NCBI RefSeq assembly: GCF_017776525.1 | Contig: NZ_JACVEW010000007.1 | Span: 90,322 to 154,321 of the forward strand | Origin: Marinobacterium alkalitolerans | Lineage (GTDB): Bacteria > Pseudomonadota > Gammaproteobacteria > Pseudomonadales > Balneatricaceae | Length of the DNA stretch: 64,000 nucleotides | Reading direction: 5' to 3' | In this document: positions 7,870 to 17,316 of the stretch, piece by piece | Position numbering within the stretch: position 1 is the stretch's first letter | Layout of the letters: the number at the start of each line of letters is the position of its first letter | The notes under the pieces: generated by a model | Databases searched by the model: none | What the model saw: only the letters and a program-made list of their open reading frames with translations | What the model was told of the DNA's origin: nothing | Made by a program: the position numbers and the translations under genes

Positions 7870-8703
7870 TCAGCGCGGCTTAAACTGGTCACACTCTGGT
7901 CTGCGACCCTGCGCCAGTGCCTGCTGGTAGAGTGGCATATAGGCCTCAACCTGGGCATCCAGTTGACGGATGCGCGTGCCCGGTGCCGGATGAGTCGACA
8001 GCAACTCTGGCGGTTGGGCATTGCCTTTTTGCGCCATGTTCTGCCACAGCGTCACCGCCTCTCTGGGATCAAAGCCCGCCTGTGCCATCAGGGACTGACC
8101 GAGCTTGTCTGCTTCCGACTCATGCTGGCGACTGTAGGGCAGCAGAACGCCGTATTGCACCCCGAGCCCCATCGCCAGTATGGCCGCCTGTTGCGTCCTG
8201 GTGTCGACCCGATCTGCCAGTGCAATCGTGGCCGCCGCCATGCCCAGTTGGGTCAGCATTTGCTGACTCATGCGCGCATTACCATGCTGCGCCAGCACAT
8301 GGGACACTTCATGGCCGATCACCGAGGCCAGCTGATGCTGATTCTCGGTCAGTTTCAGCATCCCGGTATACACCCCCATCTTGCCGCCCGGCAGTGCAAA
8401 GGCATTCACCGCTTCGTCCTTGAACACAACCAGCTCCCAGTCCTGAGGTGCGTAGCCATACTCACGCGGCACCTGCATCAGAATCGCATCGGCCACACAC
8501 TGCACGTAGCGGTTGGTGCGAGCATCCGTTTCAATGTCGAGCTTCTGCTTCATCTGCTCAAACGACTGGCTCCCCATCGCATTCATCTGCTGCGGAGAAT
8601 TCAACAACAGGGTGCGCTCGCCCGTAGGTGATACGGAACAGCCTGCCATCAGCAGGGATGACAACAGCGCGATACCTGCCTGTTTTATGCGTTTGGTGAA
8701 CAT
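7870..8703 (-). CDS. M48 family zinc metalloprotease, lipoprotein (LoiP/YcaL-like)
   Basis: A 277-residue protein. The start at 8703 has AGGAGAGAG upstream and yields a lipoprotein signal peptide ending LLMAG-Cys22. The zinc site HEVSH (131-135) and a downstream third-ligand motif ESEADKLG (about residue 188) are intact. VNAFALPGGKMGVYTGML (about residue 99) is typical of M48 peptidases of the LoiP/YcaL/YfgC type, which act in periplasmic protein quality control at the outer membrane. No TPR repeats follow, so it is the short LoiP-like form. Convergent with purC and monocistronic. The minus-strand etfBA terminator lies upstream. Confidence 0.92.
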   Translation of the reverse strand: MFTKRIKQAGIALLSSLLMAGCSVSPTGERTLLLNSPQQMNAMGSQSFEQMKQKLDIETDARTNRYVQCVADAILMQVPREYGYAPQDWELVVFKDEAVNAFALPGGKMGVYTGMLKLTENQHQLASVIGHEVSHVLAQHGNARMSQQMLTQLGMAAATIALADRVDTRTQQAAILAMGLGVQYGVLLPYSRQHESEADKLGQSLMAQAGFDPREAVTLWQNMAQKGNAQPPELLSTHPAPGTRIRQLDAQVEAYMPLYQQALAQGRRPECDQFKPR

Positions 8704-8861
8704 CAGCGACTCTCTCCTGTGTGCTGCTGACCTGAGGGCACTGACCCGGGTCAACGGCATGATTCATGACAGGCCGTTATCCATATGCCTGCGTTTTAAC
8801 AGGCCCAATGGTATCACGAGGAGAGCATGTGGGAGGGTGAGTACGGCGCATTGAAGGACAG

Positions 8862-8889
8862 AAAAGCGGGCACCGGAACCGGTGCCCGC
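8862..8889 (-). terminator. Rho-independent terminator of the ligase-etfBA unit
   Basis: On the minus strand GCGGGCACCGG pairs perfectly over 11 bp with CCGGTGCCCGC (8866-8889, two-base apex) and is followed by TTTTCT. It begins 17 bases past the etfA stop. Confidence 0.88.
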
Positions 8890-8905
8890 CGAGGTCATGC
8901 TAATA

Positions 8906-9835
8906 TCAGAGTCGGCTTTCCAGCTCGGGCACCGCCTCGAACAGATCAGCCACCAGACCATAATCCGCCACCTGGAAGATCGGGGCTTCTTCGTCCTTGT
9001 TGATCGCCACGATGATCTTGGAGTCTTTCATACCCGCCAGATGCTGGATGGCACCGGAGATACCCACGGCGATATACAGTTCGGGCGCCACCATCTTGCC
9101 GGTCTGACCCACCTGCATATCGTTGGGTACAAAGCCAGCATCAACGGCAGCACGGGATGCACCCACGGCCGCGCCCAGCTTGTCAGCGACCTTGTTGAGC
9201 ATGTCGAAGTTTTCACCGTTGCCCATGCCACGACCACCGGAGATCACCACAGAAGCAGCGGTCAACTCAGGACGGTCAGACTTGGCCAGCTCTTCTCCGA
9301 CGAAGCTGACGTCTGCATGCTGGTGCACGCTGTCACAGGCCTCAACCGTTGCACTGCCGCCACTGGCTTCAGCCGCATCAAAGGCGGTACCGCGCACGGT
9401 GATCACTTTCACGGCATCTGCGGATTTGACCGTGGCAATGGCGTTGCCTGCGTAAATCGGACGCTTGAACGTGTCCGCCGCTTCCACGGCAATGATATCG
9501 GACAGCTGGTTGACTCCCAGCAGCGCGGCTACACGCGGCGCCAGGTTTTTACCGGTCGTGGTGCCCGGTGCCAGGATGTGGGTGTAACCTTCGGCCAGTT
9601 CCACCACCAGCTTGCTGACATTTTCTGCCAGCTGATGCGCATAGGCAGCGTTATCCGCGTGAATGACCTTGCGGACACCGGCAATTGAGGCAGCGGCCTC
9701 GGCAGCCGGCTGAGCATTTTCGCCCGCGACCAGCAGGTCGATATCGCCGCCGATCTGCTGCGCTGCCGTCACCAGGCTCAGGGTGACCGGCTTCAGGGAC
9801 TGGTTATCGTGTTCGGTAATAATCAGAATGCTCAT
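8906..9835 (-). CDS. etfA: Electron transfer flavoprotein alpha subunit
   Basis: A 309-residue alpha subunit of ETF, which binds FAD and passes electrons from acyl-CoA and related dehydrogenases to ETF:quinone oxidoreductase. The C-terminal FAD domain is clear: [14 protein letters not shown] (about residue 195), [20 protein letters not shown] (about 245), [19 protein letters not shown] and [19 protein letters not shown]. The N-terminal domain begins [15 protein letters not shown]. Its ATG overlaps the etfB stop in an ATGA, so the subunits are translationally coupled and made in equal amounts. It is the last gene before a strong terminator. It probably serves the acyl-CoA dehydrogenases encoded elsewhere in the window. 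Confidence 0.97.
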   Translation of the reverse strand: MSILIITEHDNQSLKPVTLSLVTAAQQIGGDIDLLVAGENAQPAAEAAASIAGVRKVIHADNAAYAHQLAENVSKLVVELAEGYTHILAPGTTTGKNLAPRVAALLGVNQLSDIIAVEAADTFKRPIYAGNAIATVKSADAVKVITVRGTAFDAAEASGGSATVEACDSVHQHADVSFVGEELAKSDRPELTAASVVISGGRGMGNGENFDMLNKVADKLGAAVGASRAAVDAGFVPNDMQVGQTGKMVAPELYIAVGISGAIQHLAGMKDSKIIVAINKDEEAPIFQVADYGLVADLFEAVPELESRL

Positions 9836-10584
9836 GCGACCACCTTTGCTTCATTGCGCAGTTTATCCACCAGCTCCTCAACCGAGCCAACCTTGATACC
9901 CGCCTGGCGCTCGGCCGGCGGTTCAACGCTGAGCAGTTCAACTCCGCCCGCCAGCTGGGCGCCCAGCTCGTCCGGCGTTTTTACATCCAGCGGCTTGCGC
10001 TTGGCCTTCATGATGTTGGGCAGAGACGCATAACGCGGCTCGTTCAGACGCAGGTCGGTCGTCACGATTGCCGGCAGCTTGAGGCTCAGCGTCTGCAGGC
10101 CACCATCGATTTCACGGGTCACCTTGAGCGCATCCCCTTCAACCACCACTTCTGATGCGAAGGTCGCCTGAGGACGATCCATCAGTGCAGCCAGCATCTG
10201 ACCGGTCTGGTTGTTATCGGAGTCGATCGCCTGCTTGCCGAGCAGGATCAGATCGGCTGACTCTTCCTCGGCCACTTTCTGCAGGATACGGGCCACGGAC
10301 AGGGAGTCCAGCTGATCCTGTGCGTCGACCTGGATGGCACGGTCGGCACCCAGTGCCAATGCGGTGCGCAGCTGCTCCTGGCAAGACTTGCTGCCGATGG
10401 ACACAACCACAACTTCTTCTGCGGTGCCCGCTTCTTTCAGGCGCACGGCTTCTTCAACCGCGATTTCACAGAAGGGGTTCAGGGCCATTTTGACGTTGGC
10501 CAGATCGACGTCGGAACGGTCGGATTTGACACGTACCTTCACGTTGTAGTCGATCACACGTTTGACGGCTACGAGTACTTTCAT
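9832..10584 (-). CDS. etfB: Electron transfer flavoprotein beta subunit
   Basis: A 250-residue beta subunit starting [20 protein letters not shown] at 10584 with AAAGGT upstream. An earlier in-frame start would translate the intergenic hairpin and is rejected. Family segments include [18 protein letters not shown] (about residue 40), [10 protein letters not shown] (about 85), [34 protein letters not shown] (about 112-145), which forms the AMP-binding and partner surface, and [19 protein letters not shown] (about 185). It pairs with EtfA to make the heterodimer; the two overlap by four bases. It lies 58 bases after the acyl-CoA ligase gene, separated by a hairpin that could set the ratio of ligase to ETF transcripts. 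Confidence 0.97.
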   Translation of the reverse strand: MKVLVAVKRVIDYNVKVRVKSDRSDVDLANVKMALNPFCEIAVEEAVRLKEAGTAEEVVVVSIGSKSCQEQLRTALALGADRAIQVDAQDQLDSLSVARILQKVAEEESADLILLGKQAIDSDNNQTGQMLAALMDRPQATFASEVVVEGDALKVTREIDGGLQTLSLKLPAIVTTDLRLNEPRYASLPNIMKAKRKPLDVKTPDELGAQLAGGVELLSVEPPAERQAGIKVGSVEELVDKLRNEAKVVA

Positions 10585-10616
10585 GTTGATACCTTTATCA
10601 TTCTGTTTGGCTGGAT

Positions 10617-10634
10617 GGAGGCCTTGCGGCCTCC
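10617..10634 (-). terminator. Hairpin between acyl-CoA ligase and etfB (processing or attenuation element)
   Basis: GGAGGCC-GCAA-GGCCTCC on the minus strand: a perfect 7-bp GC stem closed by a GNRA tetraloop, with no T run. It more likely stabilises or divides the transcript than ends it. Confidence 0.45.
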
Positions 10635-10642
10635 CGGGCGAT

Positions 10643-12301
10643 TCAGGCTGATGCTGCATCCGCCTCTTCAGCCGCCTGCTTGCGCAGAAGGAAACGCTGG
10701 ATCTTGCCGCTGGAGGTCTTCGGCAGATCGGTTACAAATTCAATTTCACGCGGGAACGCGTGCGTGGACAGTCGATTGCGCACGTGCTGCTTGAGCTCTT
10801 CCGCCAGCGCTTCGTCCGCATCGTACTGGGGATGGGTCACCACATAGGCCTTGACGATGGCGCCACGCTTCTCGTCCGGCTTGCCGACCACCGCACTCTC
10901 GACCACGGCTTCATGTTCCAGCAGGGTGCTCTCCACATCGGCCGGACCGATGCGATATCCGGCCGACGCGATGATGTCGTCGTCACGACCGGTGTAGGAG
11001 TGAGAGCCGTCACCGTTATTGATCACGATATCGCCGGTCAGATAGTACTTGCCGTGATACGGGCTCTTTTCGCCCCAGGTGTAACCCTGGAAGAAGTAGA
11101 GCGGTGAATTGTCCATGTCTACGGCCAGCTCCCCGCTTTCACCCGGGCCCACTTCGTTGAAGTTGGCGTCCAGCGCGACCAGACGGTAACCCGGCAGCTG
11201 GTAGCCCATGCTTGCATCGCGGTGCGGGTGGTCCAGTTCGTGGAAATTGGCTGAGGTCATGCCGGTTTCGGTCTGACCGTACTGGTCACAGACGGTGCAG
11301 TCAAAGGCACGCTTCACCCAGGTCACGATTTCCGGGTTCAGCGGCTCGCCAGCACTGCTGGCCACACGCAGATCGATTTCCGGGTAGTCCTTCAGCAGCG
11401 CATGGTTGGCCTTGAGCATGCGGTAGGCCGTCGGAGCAGCCGCCAGGTTGGTAATCTTGTACTTGCGCAGGAACTCAAAGGTGTTGTCTGCCGTAAAGCC
11501 CGCTTCGTTGAAGTGAGTCGTGCAGCCCAGCAGCAGCGGACCTACAACCGCGTAGTACAGGCCATACGCCCAGCCCGGGTCAGCCACGTTCCAGAAGTTG
11601 TCCGTATCACGCAGGCCGATGGCATAGCGCATGTAAACGTAGAACGCCGGCAGCGCCTTGGTCGGGATGGTGACACCCTTGGATTTGCCGGTGGTGCCGG
11701 AGGTGAACATCTGCAGGAAGGGGTCTTCAGGCCCCAGCTTGACCGGCTCGAAGCTGTCGGACTGCTGGTCGAGGGTTGCATAAAACAGGTTGTCGGCTTC
11801 ACCGGCCAGCGGATGGTCGGCCTCGGCAACCAGCATGGTTTCAGGCACCCCATTCACTTCTGCCAGTTTGGACCACTGATCCGGATTGGTGATGATCAGC
11901 TTGGTATCCGCCTTCTGCACTCGGTACTCGATGGCACCCGGACCAAAGGCCGTGAACATGGGCTGGTAGACTGCACCGGCACGCAGCGCACCCAGAACGG
12001 CAATCATCAGCTCCGGGGTACGGGTCAGCAACGCGGAAATGCGGTCGCCCTTGCCGATGCCCCGCGACTTGAGGAAGTTGGCGAACTGGGCGGAACGCTT
12101 CTGCAGCTCACGGAAGGTCATTTCACCGCTGGTGCCATCGGCCAGTTCATAGCGCAGCGCTACGCGGCTTTCGTCGTCGGCCCAGCGATCGCAGATCTCC
12201 TCGCACACGTTGAGGCCTGCGTTAAAATCGCCCACGAAGTTCTGTATGATCGACTCCGGCGTGAAGTCCTTGATGAAATCGTTGTAGCTGATCTTGTCCA
12301 T
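10643..12301 (-). CDS. AMP-forming acyl-CoA synthetase (medium/short-chain fatty-acid type)
   Basis: A 552-residue adenylate-forming ligase. It activates a carboxylic acid to acyl-AMP and then acyl-CoA. The ATP loop [11 protein letters not shown] (about residue 198), the [10 protein letters not shown] motif (about 338), YLTGD (about 425), the hinge [14 protein letters not shown] and the C-terminal catalytic lysine in [10 protein letters not shown] (about 530) are intact. The sequence resembles acetyl-CoA-synthetase-like medium-chain ligases; the exact acid cannot be read from the sequence. The start at 12301 follows ACAGGT. It heads a unit with etfBA, implying that its product is oxidised by an ETF-linked acyl-CoA dehydrogenase. 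An AraC regulator of the OruR type is divergent from it and is the likely controller. Confidence 0.92.
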   Translation of the reverse strand: MDKISYNDFIKDFTPESIIQNFVGDFNAGLNVCEEICDRWADDESRVALRYELADGTSGEMTFRELQKRSAQFANFLKSRGIGKGDRISALLTRTPELMIAVLGALRAGAVYQPMFTAFGPGAIEYRVQKADTKLIITNPDQWSKLAEVNGVPETMLVAEADHPLAGEADNLFYATLDQQSDSFEPVKLGPEDPFLQMFTSGTTGKSKGVTIPTKALPAFYVYMRYAIGLRDTDNFWNVADPGWAYGLYYAVVGPLLLGCTTHFNEAGFTADNTFEFLRKYKITNLAAAPTAYRMLKANHALLKDYPEIDLRVASSAGEPLNPEIVTWVKRAFDCTVCDQYGQTETGMTSANFHELDHPHRDASMGYQLPGYRLVALDANFNEVGPGESGELAVDMDNSPLYFFQGYTWGEKSPYHGKYYLTGDIVINNGDGSHSYTGRDDDIIASAGYRIGPADVESTLLEHEAVVESAVVGKPDEKRGAIVKAYVVTHPQYDADEALAEELKQHVRNRLSTHAFPREIEFVTDLPKTSSGKIQRFLLRKQAAEEADAASA

Positions 12302-12498
12302 ACTGAAACCTGTTTATTGTTGTAATCCGGCTTGCCACCTGAGGCGGTGATCCATGCAAGAATGCTCAAGAGCAAGGGTTTTCCCTTACTCTGCAGTATG
12401 AAGGCAGGTTAATGTAAAGATCGGCTCCAACAGAATGACAACATCCAACAGATAAATTGACATTTTTTGCAGGTCTGTCGACCGGGTAGCCAACTTTC

Positions 12499-13503
12499 AT
12501 GGAAAACCTGACATTCTCATCTCACTATGCCCGCGCCATGCTGCACGGGGCGCAAAGCCAGGGGCTGGACGTGCCGGCCATACTGGCCGAATGTGAGATC
12601 GACCCGGACCTGATTGCCCAACCCAAGGCCCGTATTCGCAAGGAGCAGTTCATTCAGTTGTTCCGGGTTATCTGGCGCGAACTGGATGACGAATTCATGG
12701 GCCGCACGCGCAGCCCCTGCCGGGTGGGCCACTTTCATCTGATGGGCTCGCTGGTGGTGCACAGCAGCAACCTGCAGGAAGTGATCGAGCAGAGCATTCG
12801 CTGCTACCGGCTATTCTCCGATGACATGCGTTTCAACCTGAATCTGGACGGAGAAGAAGCCGAGCTGAGCCTGACGCACACCCACCCCGAGCTGGATCCG
12901 GACAACTTTCTGGTGGAGTGGCTGTTGATGGTCTGGCACCGGTTGGTCGGCTGGCTGATCGGGCGCAAGATCGTGCTCAGTCACGCCACCTTTACCCATG
13001 CCCTGCCGGCTCACTTCGATGAATACCGCTTTATTTACCCCTGTGAGTGCCAGTTCGAGCAGGAACGAAACAGCATCTTTTTCAGCAAGAACTACCTGAG
13101 CATGCCGGTGACACGCACCAGCAGCGAGTTGGACGAGTTCATTATCTGCTCCCCGCGCGACCTGCTGGTCTGGACCGACGAGGACGACAGCCTGAGCACC
13201 CGCGTGCGCAACCTGCTGGAAGGCTTTACCGAAGGCGGCCTGCCCAACCTGGACTGGGTCTCCGAGCAGTTGCACACCACCTCCTACACCCTGTCACGCA
13301 AGCTGAAGGCAGAAGGCACCTCCTACCAGAAAATCAAGGACAACCTGCGCCGTGACCAGGCGATCATGATGCTGACGCGGCAGAATCTGAGCATCGGCGA
13401 AATCTCCAGCGAGCTGGGGTTTGCCGAGCCCGGCGCCTTCTCCCGCGCCTTCAAGCACTGGACCGGCGTTAGCCCGCTGGCCTACCGGAAGCAGGAAGCC
13501 TGA
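12499..13503 (+). CDS. AraC-family transcriptional regulator (OruR/ArgR-like, arabinose-binding-like N-domain)
   Basis: A 334-residue regulator. The N-terminal part (about 1-200) has the form of the Arabinose_bd domain of OruR-type AraC proteins (HYARAMLHGAQSQGLDVPAIL, GHFHLMGSLVVHSSNLQEVI). The C-terminal AraC DNA-binding domain (about 235-334) carries both HTH motifs; the second reads LSIGEISSELGFAEPGAFSRAFKHWTGVSPLAYRK, the canonical signature. It is divergent from the acyl-CoA ligase gene across 197 bp and probably activates that unit in response to its substrate or CoA ester. A perfect -35 hexamer TTGACA lies at 12457-12462 but I could not pair it with a good -10. Its 3' end overlaps the convergent LysR gene by 22 bp. 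Confidence 0.92.
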   Translation: MENLTFSSHYARAMLHGAQSQGLDVPAILAECEIDPDLIAQPKARIRKEQFIQLFRVIWRELDDEFMGRTRSPCRVGHFHLMGSLVVHSSNLQEVIEQSIRCYRLFSDDMRFNLNLDGEEAELSLTHTHPELDPDNFLVEWLLMVWHRLVGWLIGRKIVLSHATFTHALPAHFDEYRFIYPCECQFEQERNSIFFSKNYLSMPVTRTSSELDEFIICSPRDLLVWTDEDDSLSTRVRNLLEGFTEGGLPNLDWVSEQLHTTSYTLSRKLKAEGTSYQKIKDNLRRDQAIMMLTRQNLSIGEISSELGFAEPGAFSRAFKHWTGVSPLAYRKQEA

Positions 13504-14387
13504 GACTCGCCCAGCACCTGCATGGTCAAGTCCACAAAACAGCGCACTTCCGGCAGATCCGAGCGCCCTTTCAGCCACACCACGTGCTCGGTTACCGCTG
13601 CCGAGGCCTCCTGAATCGGTACTACGGCGTAACGCCCCTCAGCCGGGATATCGCCACGAAAGGCAAAACCGATCCCCAGATCATGCGCGACCGCTTCACA
13701 GATATCAGTCCGGGAGTCGATCAGAATCGTGGAGTTGAGCGCCAGCCCGGCCTGCTGCACCAGGCTGTCCAGCAGCTGCTGGGTATAGGAGTAACGGCGC
13801 GAAAAAATCAGCGACTCGCCCTCAAGCTGATGCAGTGACAATGACGATAGCCCGGCAAGCGGATGGTTCAGGGGCACTATGGCGATCAGGTCATGATCCC
13901 GATACGCCAGCCGCGACAACCGTCGATCCTCCCAGTGCATGGGAAAAAGCCCGATATCCACTTCCCGGTTGGCCAGCACCTGATGGCACTCATCCGTGGT
14001 CGCCGTATGCAGGTTAAGCGCCACATCCGGGTAGGCCTGTGCAAAACGGGCGATTAATGGCATGAATACCAATGGCGAGGCCGTTGCAATTCGGATCTCT
14101 TCAAGACGTGCCCCTTCCCCCGGCGTAATCAGTGCCTGAACACTCTGGTCCAGCTCGGAAAACTGGGCTGTCAGCCGGTACAGCCGCTGGCCCAGCTCCG
14201 TCAACCGCAGACCGTTGCCGACACGCTCCAGCAAGGGTCCTTCAAAGCGCGATTCCAGCTTGCGCATCTGCGCCGTGACTGCCGGTTGACTGACCGACAA
14301 ACGCTGCGCCGCGCGAGTGAAATTGCCTGCCAGTACCACCGCGTTAAAGGTACGAATTTCCGGCAGCGACAAATCGGACTCAGCCAT
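13482..14387 (-). CDS. LysR-family regulator, last gene of the organophosphorus uptake operon
   Basis: A 301-residue LysR protein. The start at 14387 gives [20 protein letters not shown], a normal N-terminus, with HTH residues FTRAAQRLSVSQPAVTAQMRKLE (about 22-44) and a periplasmic-binding-fold effector domain (about 95-295). The ATG overlaps the end of the upstream ATPase gene by eight bases (ATGGCTGA), so it is translated from the transporter mRNA. This is unusual, since LysR genes are normally divergent from their targets; the arrangement suggests feedback on the operon. The gene end overlaps that of the convergent AraC gene by 22 bp. The effector is unknown; an organophosphorus ligand is a reasonable guess from context only. 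Confidence 0.92.
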   Translation of the reverse strand: MAESDLSLPEIRTFNAVVLAGNFTRAAQRLSVSQPAVTAQMRKLESRFEGPLLERVGNGLRLTELGQRLYRLTAQFSELDQSVQALITPGEGARLEEIRIATASPLVFMPLIARFAQAYPDVALNLHTATTDECHQVLANREVDIGLFPMHWEDRRLSRLAYRDHDLIAIVPLNHPLAGLSSLSLHQLEGESLIFSRRYSYTQQLLDSLVQQAGLALNSTILIDSRTDICEAVAHDLGIGFAFRGDIPAEGRYAVVPIQEASAAVTEHVVWLKGRSDLPEVRCFVDLTMQVLGESQASCFR

Positions 14388-16077
14388 GCGCCACCACGGA
14401 ATCAAGCGCTGCGGTGCCTTCAAGCAGTCCACGCTCCGGACGCTTCAGTGTCGGGATGGCCGCAATCAGAGCCTGTGTATAGGGCTGCCTTGGCTGCAGG
14501 AAAATCTGGCGCACGCTACCCTGCTCCACCAGCCTGCCGTGCTGCATCACGCAGACATGATCACAGAGGTTGGCGACCACACTGAGGTCATGGGAAATAA
14601 ACAGGATGGTCAGCCCCATTGCGTCACGCAGTTCCTTGAGCAGCTTGAGGATCTCGGCCTGGATCGATACATCCAAAGCCGCCACGGCTTCATCCGCCAC
14701 CAGAAAACGAGGATTTGCTACCAGCGCACGCGCGATGCTGATGCGCTGGCGCTGACCTCCGGAGAACGCATGCGGGAAACGGCGCAGATGGCTCACATCG
14801 ATGTGACAACGCTCGGCTACTTCAAGCACACGTCGGTCAACTTCATCGCGATTGCGACAGAGCCCCAGTGCTTGCAGGGGTTCCGCGATGATATCCCGGA
14901 TGGTCATGCGCGGGTTCAAAGAGCCGTACGGATCCTGAAACACCAGCTGGGCCACTTTGGCCAACGGCCTGCGCTTGATCTTCTGTCCAGCCTTCAGCTG
15001 CAGCGGGGCGTCCAGATGGTACTTCACGCTGCCGGCCGAGATCGGCGCCGCGCCCAGCAAGGCCTTGCCCAGGGAGGTTTTGCCGGAGCCACTTTCCCCT
15101 ACCAGGCCAATGATCTGCCCGGCTGGCAGGTCCAGATTCATGTTCGGGACCGCCTGAAAGGGTGCCTGCCCCGGCCCGCTGGCGGGATAGGTGATCGACA
15201 GGTCACGCACACTCACCAGTGGTTCAGGCGTTGTGACAGGTGGCTGTGGCAGTTGCTCAAGATGGGGTAGCGCATCCAGCAGGCGACGCGTGTAGACATG
15301 CTGGGGCGCGAAGAGTACCCGGTCCGTGCTGCCCGCTTCCACAGCCTGCCCTTTTTTCATCACCGTCAGGTTATCGGCGATGCGGGAGATCACCCCAAGA
15401 TCATGGGTGATAAATAGCATGGCCATGCCAAACTGCTCTCGCAATTCCAGCATCAATTCCAGCACCTGCGCCTGCACGGTCACATCCAGTGCAGTGGTCG
15501 GCTCATCGGCAATCAACAGGCGGGGCTGCGTGGAGAGAGCCATCGCAATCATGGCACGCTGGCGCATGCCGCCCGAGAGTTCAAACACATACTGATCAAA
15601 TCGGCGTGCCGGCTCTCGAATCCCCACTCGCTCGAACAGTTCAATCCCCTGCCGCCGTGCACTGGCATAGTCCACGCCGGTATGCAGCTGAATCGTTTCG
15701 GTGATCTGCTCCCCCACCCGGATGGCAGGGGCAAAACTGGCCATGGGCTCCTGAAAGATCATGGAGACCTGCCCACCACGCACCAGTCGCAGGTCCCGAC
15801 CGTGCAGCCCCATCACATCGATTTGCCGCTGACCATCGTGAAAATGGATACGGCTGTGCGCAGCAACATCCGCATTGCCGGGCAGCATGCGCATGATGCT
15901 CTTGGCGGTGATGGACTTGCCGGATCCGCTTTCGCCAACCAGTCCCATTACTTCGCCCGGCTGCACACTCAGGCTCAGATGATCCACGGCCCGCTGAGGC
16001 CCTTCGGGGGTATGGAAGTCAATACACAGGTCCCGTAAATCCAGCAGCGGCTCAGACATCATTTGATTGATACTCAT
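14380..16077 (-). CDS. ABC transporter ATPase with two fused nucleotide-binding domains (peptide/opine type)
   Basis: A 565-residue protein with two complete ATPase domains. Domain 1: Walker A GESGSGKS (about residue 50), signature ELSGGMRQR (about 170), Walker [10 protein letters not shown]. Domain 2: Walker A GESGSGKT (about residue 322), Q-loop [12 protein letters not shown], signature [16 protein letters not shown], Walker B FLVADEA. The layout equals YejF-type fused DppD-DppF ATPases of family-5 importers. It energises the two permeases encoded just upstream; its ATG overlaps the preceding permease stop in an ATGA. The LysR regulator gene is coupled downstream. In the second Walker B the usual DEP reads DEAVAALD, a common variant in this subfamily. 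Confidence 0.95.
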   Translation of the reverse strand: MSINQMMSEPLLDLRDLCIDFHTPEGPQRAVDHLSLSVQPGEVMGLVGESGSGKSITAKSIMRMLPGNADVAAHSRIHFHDGQRQIDVMGLHGRDLRLVRGGQVSMIFQEPMASFAPAIRVGEQITETIQLHTGVDYASARRQGIELFERVGIREPARRFDQYVFELSGGMRQRAMIAMALSTQPRLLIADEPTTALDVTVQAQVLELMLELREQFGMAMLFITHDLGVISRIADNLTVMKKGQAVEAGSTDRVLFAPQHVYTRRLLDALPHLEQLPQPPVTTPEPLVSVRDLSITYPASGPGQAPFQAVPNMNLDLPAGQIIGLVGESGSGKTSLGKALLGAAPISAGSVKYHLDAPLQLKAGQKIKRRPLAKVAQLVFQDPYGSLNPRMTIRDIIAEPLQALGLCRNRDEVDRRVLEVAERCHIDVSHLRRFPHAFSGGQRQRISIARALVANPRFLVADEAVAALDVSIQAEILKLLKELRDAMGLTILFISHDLSVVANLCDHVCVMQHGRLVEQGSVRQIFLQPRQPYTQALIAAIPTLKRPERGLLEGTAALDSVVAHG

Positions 16078-17315
16078 CGTTTTCGCTCCGAATAGGGGTC
16101 GGCCGCATCACGCAGCGCATCACCGACAAACACAAACGCCATAATCAACAGTACAAACACGCCCACCGGTGCAAACTGCCACACCATGTTTTGTTGGATA
16201 TCCGGATCCTGCGCTTTCTGCAACAGAACTCCGAGGCTGTTGACCGGTTCGGTCAGCCCGAGCCCGAGAAAACTCAGGCTGGTTTCTGCCAGGATCACGT
16301 AGGGGAAGTTAATCAGGGTATCCACGATGATGTAGCTGGAGAAGCTGGGTACCAGATGGCGCCAGATAATCCGGCTGCTGCTGGCACCGGACAGCCGGGC
16401 CGCCAGCACATAGTCCTGATTACGTTCGGTCAGAATATGGGTGCGCAAACGGCGGCCCAGTGCGGCGAAATCCAGCGCACCGATCACCACAGCAATGGCG
16501 AAGTAGCGCTGTACCGGCGTCAGGTCAATCTGTGACAGGGCCACCGCACAGGCCAGATACACCGGAATGGGCGGGATCACGCGCACGGCTTCCGTGATCG
16601 ACATCAGCACCGCATCGACCTTGCCACCGCAATAGCCACTGATACCCCCGACCAGCAACGACACGAACAGTTTCACCGCAAGCGCCACCAGCGCAATGCT
16701 GATAGTGACCCAGATGGCATGCAGCGTTCGACTGAACACATCCTTGCCGTCCTCATCGGTGCCAAACAGGTGGATCTGTCCCTGATCAACACCGAACAGG
16801 TGCCGGTCAGAGCGAATATCGATGCCCAGCCACTCAACCTTGAACAGGCTGTACTCCCAGCCTTGTACCCAGAACTGCAGGTACCGACGCTGGTCCGTCT
16901 GCTCGATAAAGCGGTTCTGGCTGGATGCACTCAGGCTGTCACCGGAAGTCAGCGCATCCAGCGCATTCAAGTCGCCCCCTGCCAGGCTGCTCAAGTCCAG
17001 CTTGGGCACCTCCTTTACATAGGTATAGGTAAACGGGCGCAGGGAGCAGCCGTCGGCATCGCAGAACTGAATGCTCTGTGGTGCACCGCGGCGATAGTCC
17101 GGATTCGCCCCCTCGATTCCGGGCGCATTGGGCGAAAAGAAGGGCGCAAAAAAGCCCATCAAAACCAGTAAGCCCAGCAGGCCTCCAGCCACTACACCTG
17201 TGGTATTGCGCAGGAAACGGGCCTTGATCAACGCCAATTGCCCGGCCGTGTAATATGACTCGTCAGCCTTGAATGCGGTGTGCTGGCCACGCCAGCGGGC
17301 GATCAATCCGGCCAT
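16074..17315 (-). CDS. ABC transporter permease, DppC-like, with large periplasmic insert
   Basis: A 413-residue permease, longer than the usual 280-300 residues of DppC. After a cytoplasmic N-terminus and a TM (about 40-62) there is an insert of about 110 residues predicted to face the periplasm (about 65-180), followed by five membrane segments. The EAA-type loop that contacts the ATPase is clear (VLAARLSGASSSRIIWRHLVPS). I chose ATG 17315 rather than 17333 because GGGGGAGGA lies at ideal spacing and the start then follows the upstream stop by one base. Oligopeptide-family permeases of the YejE type are similar; the insert could contact the large binding protein. Part of a seven-gene operon. 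Confidence 0.92.
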   Translation of the reverse strand: MAGLIARWRGQHTAFKADESYYTAGQLALIKARFLRNTTGVVAGGLLGLLVLMGFFAPFFSPNAPGIEGANPDYRRGAPQSIQFCDADGCSLRPFTYTYVKEVPKLDLSSLAGGDLNALDALTSGDSLSASSQNRFIEQTDQRRYLQFWVQGWEYSLFKVEWLGIDIRSDRHLFGVDQGQIHLFGTDEDGKDVFSRTLHAIWVTISIALVALAVKLFVSLLVGGISGYCGGKVDAVLMSITEAVRVIPPIPVYLACAVALSQIDLTPVQRYFAIAVVIGALDFAALGRRLRTHILTERNQDYVLAARLSGASSSRIIWRHLVPSFSSYIIVDTLINFPYVILAETSLSFLGLGLTEPVNSLGVLLQKAQDPDIQQNMVWQFAPVGVFVLLIMAFVFVGDALRDAADPYSERKR

Positions 17316-17316
17316 T

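Noticed and set aside
8882..12325. Long plus-strand frames across etfA and the acyl-CoA ligase
   Set aside because: They are antisense to genes with full family signatures and show no domain of their own.
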